The position numbers were made by a program, and so were the translations under genes. A stretch of DNA of 64,000 nt from CBDCYH01 sp965224105 (lineage in GTDB: Bacteria > Bacteroidota > Rhodothermia > Rhodothermales > JABDKH01). Each line of letters begins with the position of its first letter. Within the stretch, counting starts at the first letter, position 1. Location of the stretch: NCBI GenBank assembly GCA_965224105.1, contig CBDCYH010000002.1, positions 682,001-746,000 on the forward strand. The letters are read 5' to 3'. Under the pieces are notes generated by a model, which was not told the DNA's origin, ran no database searches, and saw only the letters and a program-made list of their open reading frames with translations. Of the stretch, positions 25,118 through 34,197 are shown piece by piece.

Positions 25118-27161
25118 AGCCAGCCTGGTGGAAGCCGACTACCGCGTCATCTTCCAAAATTTGGGATTAAACCTGGATTCGAATCCCAAGGGAAGCGATT
25201 GGATTTCGCACTTAAGACTCCCCTTTGGAAAAGACAAAAATCCGTCGCTCAGTGTCAACGTTCGTAATGGCGGAGTTAAGGATCACGGCAGTGAGTTCAG
25301 CGGAGACGTCTTCACCCTCGCGCAGGCGGTTCGCGGCGGATCGTTTTTCGACGCCGTGAAGTGGATAGCCGAGATAACGGGACGACTTCACAACTCACAC
25401 GTGCCTAATGGAAAAGTGAAGGAGGGAACCGTTTCTGATCCTAGACAGGCTGTTACGGACAATGATTCACAAAGTGTTTCTGCATCTAAAACCACGTCAC
25501 ATTTCACAAAACCCCATCCTGTGAATGTGAATGAAAAAGGCATGCCAATAGTTGAAATGCTTTCCGCATGCGACATGCTTGCCTCCGACTCTCCTGTTGC
25601 GGAGTCTGCTCGATCTTACCTAACAAGTCGCGTGGTATCAGAAGATTCGCAACGTCACTACCGGATTGGACTTCGCCAACACGGTGGCAGATCATGGATA
25701 GTGTTTCCACTCCGAACGCTACCATCTGGAATCGGCTACAAAGAAATCGCTTTCGATCCCGCGCGAAAATCTTGGCAATTATCGCCGACGTCTAAGAAAA
25801 TCGTCCTCAGTCAAGGCCGCACGTGTATCTATCCTTTGAAAGACGCTATGTCGGACTCGGGTACGCTTTTACTTTGCGAGGGAGAAATATGCGCCCTGTC
25901 GGCTCGTGCGATTGGTTACAATGCAATTACCTGCACTGCGGGAGCCAGCACATTTCGCGCCTCTGAAGCCAAGATAATTGGCTCTATCCCTGCGTCTCGA
26001 AAAGGTGTAATTGTTGCATACGATGGTGACGCTGCTGGGACCGAAGGAGCAAGAAAGGTTTGCCGCGAACTTGATGCAGCAGGCATCGAATGGGAGTTGC
26101 TTTCTATGCCAGATGGCCAGGACGTCAACGACTTAGTGCGCACAAACGGATTACAACGGCTGTTCTCAGACGCCCACAGTCGACTAACTCGTCGGTGTTC
26201 TACAAGCGGCAAAATAGTGCAATTAGCTGACTTCGGTGTTCCTGAGCCACGTCAGTGGATCGTAGACGGGTTATTCCCTGAGCGATGTATCTCGATACTG
26301 TTCGGTGAGGGGGGTAAGGGCAAATCGCTGCTGGCACTAAGGATCGCGCTCGCTGTAGCGGCAGGTGAAACAGTCTTTGGACGAGATGTGATAAAGTCTC
26401 CTGTTCTTTACCTAGACGCCGAACTGGACGGCGACGAAATGAAGTCGCGAGCAGATTTGATCGTTAGAGGAATTGACGGGCTTGATTCGTGCCCAAGCAA
26501 TCTACATTATAAATCTTTGCGGGAACCGCTATCGAGCGATCTAATATCAAGTCTTCAAAAAGAAGTTGACGAGCTTGGAATTAAGTTTATAGTTCTAGAC
26601 TCGCTCAGCATTGCATCGTCCGTTCGCGACCTGAAAGATGGGTCTGAAGTGATCAAGCAGATGAAGCAGTTGGAGCTGCTGGGAACTGTACTAGCAATAG
26701 ATCATGTTGCAAAATCGGCTCATGAAGGAAATAGAAGCCTCCCCTTCGGTTCGATCTTCAAAACCAACATAGCACGATCGCTATTCAGCTTGACACAGGA
26801 TAATGATGTGAGTACGCTCACTCAAATAAAGAGCAATTTTTCAGCGAAGACGGACGTGATTCGGTTTGAATTGAAATTTGGGGTGGACTGCATATCATTT
26901 GAATGTATTGAAGGAAGCGATCCGAGAATTATCGAGCGGCCGAAACAAGATAGAATGGCCGAAGTCCTGGCAGTTGTCACCGAGTTTCCGGACAGTGGTA
27001 TTTCCGCCAAAGACCTCGCGGACCTTTTGAAAATCAAAAGCTCAACCGCTAGTAACTATTTGTCAAAGTTGAAGAGCGATGAGAAAGTAACCAACTCGGG
27101 CGGTGTTTGGTATCCTTCTGCCATTCAATCGATTTCAGTCCCGTTAGGTTTAACAAAATGA
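25098..27161 (+). CDS. primase-helicase (Toprim plus RepA-like RecA-fold ATPase)
   Basis: 687 residues. N-terminus ~15-90 resembles the DnaG/phage primase zinc-domain fold (LPFGKDKNPSLSVN, DHGSEFSGDVF) but without the cysteines. Toprim follows at ~250-340 with E261 (LLLCEGE) and DGDAAG at 309-314, then PDGQDVNDLV. A RepA/AAA_25 ATPase has Walker A GEGGKGKS at 403-410, LYLDAELDGDE and Walker B FIVLDS. The C-terminus is a winged helix (SAKDLADLLKIKSSTASNYL). This is the primase-rep organisation used by phage satellites and plasmids to start replication. The 3' end overlaps the convergent terminase gene by 37 bp. Confidence 0.88.
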   Translation: MDVTKLKASLVEADYRVIFQNLGLNLDSNPKGSDWISHLRLPFGKDKNPSLSVNVRNGGVKDHGSEFSGDVFTLAQAVRGGSFFDAVKWIAEITGRLHNSHVPNGKVKEGTVSDPRQAVTDNDSQSVSASKTTSHFTKPHPVNVNEKGMPIVEMLSACDMLASDSPVAESARSYLTSRVVSEDSQRHYRIGLRQHGGRSWIVFPLRTLPSGIGYKEIAFDPARKSWQLSPTSKKIVLSQGRTCIYPLKDAMSDSGTLLLCEGEICALSARAIGYNAITCTAGASTFRASEAKIIGSIPASRKGVIVAYDGDAAGTEGARKVCRELDAAGIEWELLSMPDGQDVNDLVRTNGLQRLFSDAHSRLTRRCSTSGKIVQLADFGVPEPRQWIVDGLFPERCISILFGEGGKGKSLLALRIALAVAAGETVFGRDVIKSPVLYLDAELDGDEMKSRADLIVRGIDGLDSCPSNLHYKSLREPLSSDLISSLQKEVDELGIKFIVLDSLSIASSVRDLKDGSEVIKQMKQLELLGTVLAIDHVAKSAHEGNRSLPFGSIFKTNIARSLFSLTQDNDVSTLTQIKSNFSAKTDVIRFELKFGVDCISFECIEGSDPRIIERPKQDRMAEVLAVVTEFPDSGISAKDLADLLKIKSSTASNYLSKLKSDEKVTNSGGVWYPSAIQSISVPLGLTK

Positions 27162-27562
27162 ACATTGATGCTGACATCCTCCGGCGGTATCGATTGTCTC
27201 CCAGTAAACATACCAAGATGCTTTCCCAGTAGCTCATAAGCTTTGTTTATTGCGTTTGCTTGATACCTGTACTCTCCAAAAACCTCACCTTTGTGATTCC
27301 TAACTGGAACCGCCTGCGACGCTCTCTCAATGTTATCGATAAGGCCTTGTATAACAAGGTCTTGCGTTATCTGCAGGCGGCTGGACCGTTTGCGAAATTC
27401 ACTTTGAAGATATTCTTGGATGTCAGGTTTTGTCAGGTTCTCTGCACCAATCGACCGTGCCGATGCCCTGCTATATCCGGCTCTCTTTGCTGCCTTCGTA
27501 GCGTTGAGATCAACGAGATACTCGTTGACAAATCGTCTCTGCTTTTCAGAAAGTGATCCCAT
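27125..27562 (-). CDS. terminase small subunit
   Basis: 145 residues. N-terminal HTH of the Terminase_2 type: LSEKQRRFVNEYL, LNATKAAKRAGYS, IGAENLTKPDIQEYL. The C-terminal part (YELLGKHLGMF) is the usual oligomerisation tail. TerS binds packaging sites and recruits a large terminase. No large subunit is present in the window, so the element would redirect a helper phage's motor, the hallmark of PICI-type satellites (inference). Lies 20 bp from the integrase stop, same strand. Confidence 0.87.
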   Translation of the reverse strand: MGSLSEKQRRFVNEYLVDLNATKAAKRAGYSRASARSIGAENLTKPDIQEYLQSEFRKRSSRLQITQDLVIQGLIDNIERASQAVPVRNHKGEVFGEYRYQANAINKAYELLGKHLGMFTGRQSIPPEDVSINVHFVKPNGTEID

Positions 27563-27582
27563 CTGCTCAACCCATTAGTAGA

Positions 27583-28659
27583 TTATCCCAAGGCGTCCTT
27601 CATAGCCTTCTGAAGCACGTCTGGAGCCATGTGAGCGTAACGCTGGGTGACACCAATATCCGAATGACCCAGGATAGCTTGAACGATCGGAAGACTCGTC
27701 CCCTTCTGTACAAGCCAGGAAGCGCACGTGTGGCGAAGTGAGTGAAACTTCACCTCTTCGGATAATCGAGCGAGGCGCACGTAATGTTTGAATCGTTTGG
27801 AGACATAGTCCCCATTGGCTCGATTGCCACTCGGCATTCTAATAACAGGTCCTGTTTCTTCTTCTATGCTCCGCAAAACTTGAATTGCGTCGGTTGATAG
27901 GGGAACGGTCCGCTCGTTGCCAGACTTCGTTCGAAAACCACGTCTATTGCGAACTACTAGCCAGCCGTTGTCCAAGTCAATATCAATCCAGTCAAGGTTT
28001 ACCAATTCACCACGACGTAATCCGGTATTCACTGCAAGGACAATGACTGCAGTTAGCCAGACTATCTGCTCCGCTGGAGCACCTCCATCTGCCTCTTTCA
28101 TTTCGGCGTCCGCATCAATTGCCCGTAGAAGCTTTTCGACATCCTCGGGCGTCAGGTATGTCGCCTCTTTTTTCTCCAGCCGCGGCACTCGTACCTTCGC
28201 CGTTGGATCTTCAACAACCAACTGTTCTTCGGCGGCCCAGGCGAAGAGGACTTTTAAATGTCGAGTGCGATGCCTGAGCGTAGCTCGGCTGACAGATTTG
28301 TCATAGATGTATGAATGGAAATCTTCAACGGTCAGGTCGCGTATCAGGACGTCAGATCCAATCGACTTGACCAGTCCTTTTGCTGCGCCCCGATATGATT
28401 CCTGGGTTTTAGAGCGAAGGTCGCCCCGCCATTTAATGTACGCTTCGACAAGCTCGGTAATTGTAAGCTTAGGAGTTGCTGGAGTGGGATTCCAGGGGTC
28501 GTACTCTCCACGAGCGTACTCAACCTCAAGTCGATTTAACTGCTGCTGTGCAGCGCTCTTGAGCTTGGTGCGAAGCGACACGCACTTCCGTTTCGGTTTC
28601 TTGTCAGGGTCATAAAAATACGCGTAGTATCTGCCTTTGGTCTTCCGCAGAGTTGCCAT
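27583..28659 (-). CDS. tyrosine-type site-specific integrase
   Basis: 358 residues from MATLRKTKGRYYAYFYD (28659), a standard integrase opening, with GGAAAAGCA before it; the frame continues to 28812 without good support. SAM-like core-binding domain then catalytic domain: NTGLRRGELVNLDW (Arg), FHSLRHTCASWL (HxxR), ILGHSDIGVTQRYAH (His and Tyr nucleophile). It reads away from the tRNA-Gln gene about 180 bp away. It must catalyse the integration that produced the 44-bp repeats. Confidence 0.95.
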   Translation of the reverse strand: MATLRKTKGRYYAYFYDPDKKPKRKCVSLRTKLKSAAQQQLNRLEVEYARGEYDPWNPTPATPKLTITELVEAYIKWRGDLRSKTQESYRGAAKGLVKSIGSDVLIRDLTVEDFHSYIYDKSVSRATLRHRTRHLKVLFAWAAEEQLVVEDPTAKVRVPRLEKKEATYLTPEDVEKLLRAIDADAEMKEADGGAPAEQIVWLTAVIVLAVNTGLRRGELVNLDWIDIDLDNGWLVVRNRRGFRTKSGNERTVPLSTDAIQVLRSIEEETGPVIRMPSGNRANGDYVSKRFKHYVRLARLSEEVKFHSLRHTCASWLVQKGTSLPIVQAILGHSDIGVTQRYAHMAPDVLQKAMKDALG

Positions 28660-28718
28660 TGCTTTTCCGAATGTAGAATCAGAAGGGCGGTAAGCAAGGC
28701 CGCATTTTTGTACAAATG

Positions 28719-28738
28719 TTGCACACAGAGTTGCACAT
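28719..28738 (+). repeat. paired repeat TTGCACAC-N4-TTGCACAT
   Basis: Related to the TTRCGCAY pairs elsewhere in the element, with spacing 12. Located between the integrase start and the right attachment site, followed by TTGCGG. A likely integrase arm-type or operator region. Confidence 0.45.
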
Positions 28739-28839
28739 CGTTGCGGAAATCTGCGTTTGCGTGCAGCTATAATTCTTGCTGCAACAAAACAAAAACGCCC
28801 CTCATTGTCCATTTTCGACGGTAGGGGCGCGATTTCGCA

Positions 28840-28883
28840 GTTGCCCTACCAGGATTCGAACCTGGAACCTCCTGATTCAGAGT
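28840..28883. repeat. right attachment site within tRNA-Gln
   Basis: 44 bp matching 8722-8765 with a single T/C difference in the T-loop region. Covers the tRNA 3' half through the anticodon loop. Confidence 0.92.
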
Positions 28884-28913
28884 CAGGCGCTCTGCCAATT
28901 GAGCTATAGGGCA
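28842..28913 (-). tRNA. tRNA-Gln(CTG)
   Basis: 72 nt cloverleaf on the reverse strand. Acceptor arms TGCCCTA/TAGGGCA, D-arm AGCTCAATTGGCAGAGC, anticodon stem CCTGA/TCAGG with loop CTCTGAA (anticodon CTG), T-arm CCAGGTTCGAATCCTGG. CCA is not encoded. The gene is intact because the element restores its 3' half. U1-A72 is usual for glutamine tRNAs. Confidence 0.95.
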
Positions 28914-29007
28914 ATAGTGCTGAAAGATAATGAACTCGGGGCGCTCGTGTCAGAGTCAGGCGCAAACCAAGCAAAACATTTCGGTCGCTCTCAATTCCCC
29001 ATGGACC

Positions 29008-32000
29008 CTACTTGATCAACAGCATCCTGCGTGTCTCCAAAAAATCACCCGCGCTCATCCTGTAAAAATAAAGGCCGCTCGGCAAGCTTGCCCCGTCGAA
29101 TTCGACCGTGTGGTAACCGGCTTCCTTCCGCGTATCGACAAGTCGGCGCACCTCCTGGCCAAGCGAATTAAATACCCCTATCCCCACTTGACTCGGCTGC
29201 GGAATAGCATAACTAATCGATGTCACCGGATTAAACGGGTTTGGATAATTCTGTTGCAGCTCAAACTTGTTGGGCAGGCCGGGGTCCTCGACACCCACAT
29301 CCGTCGACTCCGTAACAAGAATGTAGTTGAGGCTGAACAGCCACTCGGTTTTGTCCGTTGCAGAATCAAATTCGAGGCGCATGATATGCTCTCCTTCCTC
29401 AAGCGACACATCTTCAATCAAGATCGGTTCCCAGAACTGAAATCCTCCAGTGCTCAACACTGGGCGCTTACCGCTAACGTCAATCCCATCAATCAGCACC
29501 GTCAGATTGCCAAAGCCCGGCACCGTAGCTACATAAGGTGCAATATCGTAAGTGCCACCTTCGCCGACCTCTACAGTGTACTCCAACCACTCCCCGGCAA
29601 CAATCCAATAGACATCGAAACCGCCATCGTTGGCGGCCTCCAGGTCCACCCCTTCATTGGGTCGAAACGCCAGTCCGATGTTGTTTGCGTCTACGTCGTG
29701 GTACGCTCTGCCCTCACCACCGTTGTCGTAATGCTCAGCCTCAATTCTACCCGGAATTGACAACGGCGTACCTGTAAATGGCGTCCCATTTCCCAAAACA
29801 GTCACTAAAACACTGTCGGTTGCAGTAAGGTCAAGCGGATTCCTTACTGTCAGCTTGACCCAATATTCTCCTTCCTCTGTAAACGTGTAAACCGTATCTG
29901 CAGTACTTCCCATAACTTCAGACCCAAACGTCCATTCAAACGACAGCGTACCGCCGTTTCGGTCAAAGCTTTTGCTCCCCTGAAACTCCACGGTCAATGG
30001 CACCTTGCCCGATGTTTTGTTTGTCCTGATCTCTGCAACCGGCGCATCCGGATTTTCCTGCAGCGTGCTGGAAGATGCCAGTTGCCTCGGCCCAACGATC
30101 ATTGAGAATCCGTCTGTAAACGAAACGAGTCTGTCCTGGGCGCCAGCGTTGTACGCAACATAGGTTAGCTCCCCGGCCGGGGACCTGAAAACGGCATAGG
30201 TCGAAATGTCAGCAAAAATGGTTGTGTCGGGTCGGCCCATCTTCTTCAAGTTGTACAACCAATGCAACGTGTGGGCTCGCGACTCCCCATCAAACGGTGT
30301 GTAGTTGCTGTCGGCAAAGTAGTGAGATAACGCAAGATTCGGATCAGCCAGTGCGAGGTACTCCCACAAGATGTCCTGCCAAATCGTGGGCTGACCGTTT
30401 CGCTCTGCAACAATCTCGTCGTAGTTGGCAAGTACGTGTTCGGGATGTCGACCAAGATACAGAGAGCCACTAGTCACGGGAAGGATATTAATCCCATGAA
30501 TAAACTCTGGGTCTGCACCAAACCACGTGGAGTGCACTCCCTTGCCACCCCACACCATCCCGATCGCGACGTGGGGATAATCAGGCGGAAACACTGCGTC
30601 GTCTACGTCAAACCAGTATTGCTCCACTGCAGTCGTCTCAGTGGCGTGAAGAAAAACGCCAAGGTCCCTGATCTCCGTTTGATTTGTCGCTTCCCCCCAC
30701 AGGATCACCGCAGTCGCAAAGTTCATAGACTCAGAACTTGACTCCTGGTTGTTACCATCGCCAAAGTCGCCGTGGCCCGAAGCCCAGGAGTGGCCTGCAT
30801 ATGCATCGTGTGATCGCAAAAAAGGGAACCGATCATCAGACCTGTCCCAATTGTTAGCATCTTTGATAAGCAGGTTGACCATCCCTCCCCAGTTCTCTTG
30901 CGCCGCCCAAGAACTGTCGTATTGCGCAATAGTTGCTGCACTCATTATAGCATAGGCGGCATGGAAATGATGATCGTTTATCTGATTATCTGCACCTAAA
31001 CCTGACGGATAACCAGTCAGCACATCCCATTCGTCCACGTAGGAATATTCTTGTTCACCACCAACAGTCAACCAATCTTCGAGTCTGCGTTTTATTTCAG
31101 ACAGAAAGTGGTCGCGCTCCGCATCCGCGCCAAGCTGGTCGGCAATGTGAACAAGATGACTGAAGCGCGCCATCAATTTCCCGTTGTCATAGGTTGGACC
31201 AACAGGTAGAGTTTCATTTGCAGCACTTTGAACAAAAGCCAGAAGATCGGATTTATTGTAATCACCTCGATCGGGTAGAGCAGGCAGGACACCAGAGAAA
31301 GACACCTCGGTCGAAAACGAACTTCCCTCATGGAGTTTCATCACACCATTAGGAGATTGGTAGGTATGGTTAGAAAGAGACGCGGTCGTGTTTAGCCATT
31401 GATGTCTGTAAAGAGCGGTTATTGTTTCATCCACATTTGCCGAGCTGCTGTCCACCAATTCGGTGTCGTACGAATAAGTGGTATGCAACCTGGCATTCGC
31501 CTCATCATAGTGCCACTCAACCACGCTGTTTCTTACAAAGGCGTACGCGTGTTTGCGAAATAATTCCAGCGTGGCCGGATTTGCATCCGGCAAAAGCGCG
31601 ACAGACAAATAGTCTTTGCCATTAAGAGACGACTGGAAAACCCCAGTGTCCGACCATGCAGATCCGGTAGGTGCAAAAATACCATATGGCTTACCATCCA
31701 CAGTTAGCCCCAACACCTCGTCCTGGTTGAACCAGACTTGGGCCGCTGCAGCCGGAGTCACGACCGCATCTCCGCCAGAGATCTTGAAAAAGACATACGG
31801 TAGTCCATGCCCTAACGTAGCCTCCATTGCATTTGCGCCATCTTCCCATTGCGCGGTCACCGTCCAGTCACCGTAACTCTGCGTTTCCGTATTGCTCGCC
31901 GACAATCCGCTAACGCCGACCGTTAGCTGATGCGAATAGGGATACAGGTAGTCATTAGCAGCAAAAACGTGTTCAGATGTGTATCCAATTTCCAAACCGT

Positions 32001-32292
32001 TCGCAACGGCCTTTGCATTCACTGGATGAGCATACATGACGTTCGAATGCGGTACGCTGAAGAACGGATAAATCAGGCTACTCCAGAAATCATTCGTTTG
32101 GATGGGCAAAGAAAAATCTGATGTGACCTTGGGAGACAGGCCTTGCCCGCTGGAGTTCTGAGGTCCTACGGCTCCCGACGGCAGAGACGTGCTGTAACTT
32201 CCCGCGCCGACACTAACAGTCTGCGAGGTTGCTGGCCTGGAGAGGGTACACATGAGAATGAGTAACAGCAATCGAGGCAGAAGATTCGTCAT
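29008..32292 (-). CDS. secreted GH81 endo-beta-1,3-glucanase with PKD, CBM6 and type IX sorting domain
   Basis: 1094 residues with signal peptide (LLLLILMCTLSRPATSQ). Residues ~50-700 are GH81: NDFWSSLIYPFF, YPSGLGADNQINDHHFHA, SWASGHGDFGDGNNQESSSE with the catalytic acidic residues, and NILPVTSGSLYLG. A PKD domain follows (PLTVEFQGSKSFDRNGG), then a CBM6 (IPGRIEAEHYDNGGEGRAY, GEWLEYTVEV). The C-terminus is a sorting domain (LQQNYPNPFNPVTSI, LPSGLYFYRM). It would degrade laminarin or other beta-1,3-glucans outside the cell, fitting a marine alga-associated lifestyle. Confidence 0.92.
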   Translation of the reverse strand: MTNLLPRLLLLILMCTLSRPATSQTVSVGAGSYSTSLPSGAVGPQNSSGQGLSPKVTSDFSLPIQTNDFWSSLIYPFFSVPHSNVMYAHPVNAKAVANGLEIGYTSEHVFAANDYLYPYSHQLTVGVSGLSASNTETQSYGDWTVTAQWEDGANAMEATLGHGLPYVFFKISGGDAVVTPAAAAQVWFNQDEVLGLTVDGKPYGIFAPTGSAWSDTGVFQSSLNGKDYLSVALLPDANPATLELFRKHAYAFVRNSVVEWHYDEANARLHTTYSYDTELVDSSSANVDETITALYRHQWLNTTASLSNHTYQSPNGVMKLHEGSSFSTEVSFSGVLPALPDRGDYNKSDLLAFVQSAANETLPVGPTYDNGKLMARFSHLVHIADQLGADAERDHFLSEIKRRLEDWLTVGGEQEYSYVDEWDVLTGYPSGLGADNQINDHHFHAAYAIMSAATIAQYDSSWAAQENWGGMVNLLIKDANNWDRSDDRFPFLRSHDAYAGHSWASGHGDFGDGNNQESSSESMNFATAVILWGEATNQTEIRDLGVFLHATETTAVEQYWFDVDDAVFPPDYPHVAIGMVWGGKGVHSTWFGADPEFIHGINILPVTSGSLYLGRHPEHVLANYDEIVAERNGQPTIWQDILWEYLALADPNLALSHYFADSNYTPFDGESRAHTLHWLYNLKKMGRPDTTIFADISTYAVFRSPAGELTYVAYNAGAQDRLVSFTDGFSMIVGPRQLASSSTLQENPDAPVAEIRTNKTSGKVPLTVEFQGSKSFDRNGGTLSFEWTFGSEVMGSTADTVYTFTEEGEYWVKLTVRNPLDLTATDSVLVTVLGNGTPFTGTPLSIPGRIEAEHYDNGGEGRAYHDVDANNIGLAFRPNEGVDLEAANDGGFDVYWIVAGEWLEYTVEVGEGGTYDIAPYVATVPGFGNLTVLIDGIDVSGKRPVLSTGGFQFWEPILIEDVSLEEGEHIMRLEFDSATDKTEWLFSLNYILVTESTDVGVEDPGLPNKFELQQNYPNPFNPVTSISYAIPQPSQVGIGVFNSLGQEVRRLVDTRKEAGYHTVEFDGASLPSGLYFYRMSAGDFLETRRMLLIK

Positions 32293-32385
32293 GCAAGAGA
32301 CCCCAAATTCTCCGGTAGATGTAGCGCGGTGGTACGAACGAATTGCAAAATTGTGCCAATGCAGACATCCGCCAAAATAGTTGCG

Positions 32386-34131
32386 TCAACCTCCCGAAAA
32401 CGACTGCGTCCAAAAATCAAACGCGAGCCACCAGTCGACAAACGTTGCGGCAGTCCGGTCGCCCGCATAGTACGGCTCCACTTTGGACTGAACTTTCTGC
32501 GGATCGACTATTGGTAGATGGTCGCGACTGGCAGCGCGGTCCCTCGCGTATTCCTCGCAGATTTCCAACGCAGCAACTTTCTCAGAAGTGAGTTTAGCGG
32601 GACTTGTTTTCCTGAGCATGCGCGCGATCAGTTTTCCAACCGCCCCGCGGCCAAACGGATGAATCGCATCTCCCTTAACCACGGGTATCGCGGCGAGTTC
32701 TGGCGCGTGCGCGCGAATGTGTTCTCTTACATCAACTTTCCCATCCGACGCGATGACACTCCGCAGCACCGGAAGCTGGGCGAAGGGCATGAACGAAACT
32801 TTCTGGGTATCAAGCCAGCCCTGAGAGTACCCGTAAAAATTGGGAAGGCGAGTTTCAACCGCAAGTTCGTTTAACGACCGGCGGGGCGAATCAGATTTAC
32901 GGATGCGTTGGGCAAGCTCGACTGCTTCATCCTCGAACTCCTTTCTTAGCCGGGCACGGACGTCGTCACGAAGAACATCAGCCCTAACAAACTCGAGGGC
33001 AGCAGCGACCTTCTCCGGCTTTCCAACAAGCGGAACCGTCGCCGCAACCTGCAGCCGCTTGAAGAACTCTGCACGGATGATTTCTCCAAACCCTCCGTCA
33101 ATTACAACGGCATCCAGCGCAACCTTGTCGTAGCTAGTCAGCTTGAGTCCGGCCGAAACGGGCGTCGATGCGCATGTGTCGACAGCATACCGCCGCAACA
33201 ACGCCAGCGCTTCGGCCCTGCCCGGGACGCGAATCGGAATGCGGTCATGTTTAACGCTAACTGCCTCCGCAACCTGTCGAGCAATGCTGACATCCAGATC
33301 GTCCTCGGCTCCAAAGGAAAAGGTCTCCACATCAGCTCCAATCCCCAACAACACCGCCAACAAAAACCGGCTGTCCAACCCGCCCGACAGCGCCAGCGCA
33401 TACCGTCCATCGTGCGATCGCAACACGCGTGTCAACGCGTCCAGCACGTTCCCGCCCGACTCATCCGCACCGACATCACCCCAGCCCGCGCCAGCGTTTC
33501 TGACAACATCACCGCCCGCCCCAATCGTTACAGACGCCCCTCTGCAGATTCTCTCGACGTTCGAATACAGAGAATCAGCAGATAATTGGTTTAGCCCGAA
33601 CCAGTGCGAGTACAATTCTTTCTCGTCGAGACGAATGGGTGCATCATGCGATGCAAGCCACGACGCGTTTGTTGACACGCACACCTCGCTACCCCGATCC
33701 CGGAGATAACAACTGCGCAATCCGGTCCGGTCTGTGCGAACCGTGAGCCGATCGTCCGACGCTTCGGCAATGACAAAATGGCCGCCCAGCGAATCTACAA
33801 ATTCCGACAGATCCTTCCCGGCCAGGAGATCCTCCCAGTCCGACTGTTGCAGCCGCCGGTAGGATGACGGTGATTCGAGGAATGCATTCCCAACTACGGC
33901 AACGACGGCATGCGTGGAACGAACGAGGAACGCGGTATCAGGATTGCCTCCAACGCACAGCCGCGTCCCAAAGGCCAAGGAAAATTCAGTCGCCGCCCCC
34001 TCGGCTTCACCAGGAGTAAAACCAGCGTGCTCCGTGTTCGCGGCAAACAGCCAGCTCAATCGATCACCCGCAATTTTGTTTTCCTCATAAAGATGGACGT
34101 CTTTGAGTACCAGGGGCAGCAAACTACGCAC
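32386..34131 (-). CDS. asparagine-synthetase-like protein without the N-terminal catalytic Cys
   Basis: 581 residues. The C-terminal half is an asparagine synthase domain with the PP-loop ALSGGLDSRFLL and downstream SFGAEDDLDVS. The N-terminal part keeps the glutaminase-fold pattern (VDSLGGHFVIAE, RTDRTGLRSCYL) but the protein begins MRSLLPL, so the Cys needed to release ammonia from glutamine is missing. Homologues of this kind include beta-lactam and lasso-peptide cyclases and sugar amidotransferases. No precursor-peptide gene is evident beside it. Lies 94 bp upstream of the GH81 gene, same strand; divergent from the sigma factor. Confidence 0.78.
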   Translation of the reverse strand: MRSLLPLVLKDVHLYEENKIAGDRLSWLFAANTEHAGFTPGEAEGAATEFSLAFGTRLCVGGNPDTAFLVRSTHAVVAVVGNAFLESPSSYRRLQQSDWEDLLAGKDLSEFVDSLGGHFVIAEASDDRLTVRTDRTGLRSCYLRDRGSEVCVSTNASWLASHDAPIRLDEKELYSHWFGLNQLSADSLYSNVERICRGASVTIGAGGDVVRNAGAGWGDVGADESGGNVLDALTRVLRSHDGRYALALSGGLDSRFLLAVLLGIGADVETFSFGAEDDLDVSIARQVAEAVSVKHDRIPIRVPGRAEALALLRRYAVDTCASTPVSAGLKLTSYDKVALDAVVIDGGFGEIIRAEFFKRLQVAATVPLVGKPEKVAAALEFVRADVLRDDVRARLRKEFEDEAVELAQRIRKSDSPRRSLNELAVETRLPNFYGYSQGWLDTQKVSFMPFAQLPVLRSVIASDGKVDVREHIRAHAPELAAIPVVKGDAIHPFGRGAVGKLIARMLRKTSPAKLTSEKVAALEICEEYARDRAASRDHLPIVDPQKVQSKVEPYYAGDRTAATFVDWWLAFDFWTQSFSGG

Positions 34132-34197
34132 AAATGGCGCAATCGAAGTATTTTCACGCGTATATTAAGCACATCAACCCGAGATTGACATCCAGAT

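Larger units (their letters stand above)
8722..28883. mobile_element. tRNA-Gln-integrated phage-satellite-like (PICI-like) island
   Basis: Bounded by 44-bp direct repeats formed from the tRNA-Gln 3' half. Core genes next to the tRNA: tyrosine integrase, terminase small subunit, primase-helicase, small ORF and excisionase/AlpA-like HTH protein. No capsid, portal, tail, lysis or large terminase genes are seen in about 20 kb, so it is not a prophage. Integrase plus AlpA plus primase-rep plus a lone terS is the gene set of phage-inducible chromosomal islands. Cargo fills 8990-23380. The satellite reading is inference from content; the integration boundaries are seen directly. Confidence 0.85.

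Noticed and set aside
8722..28883. Interpretation as a prophage
   Set aside because: No capsid, portal, tail, holin or large terminase gene can be seen in any frame; the only packaging gene is the small terminase subunit.
30222..30955. Several open frames antisense to the GH81 gene
   Set aside because: They track the codon pattern of the glucanase on the other strand and show no start signals or protein features.
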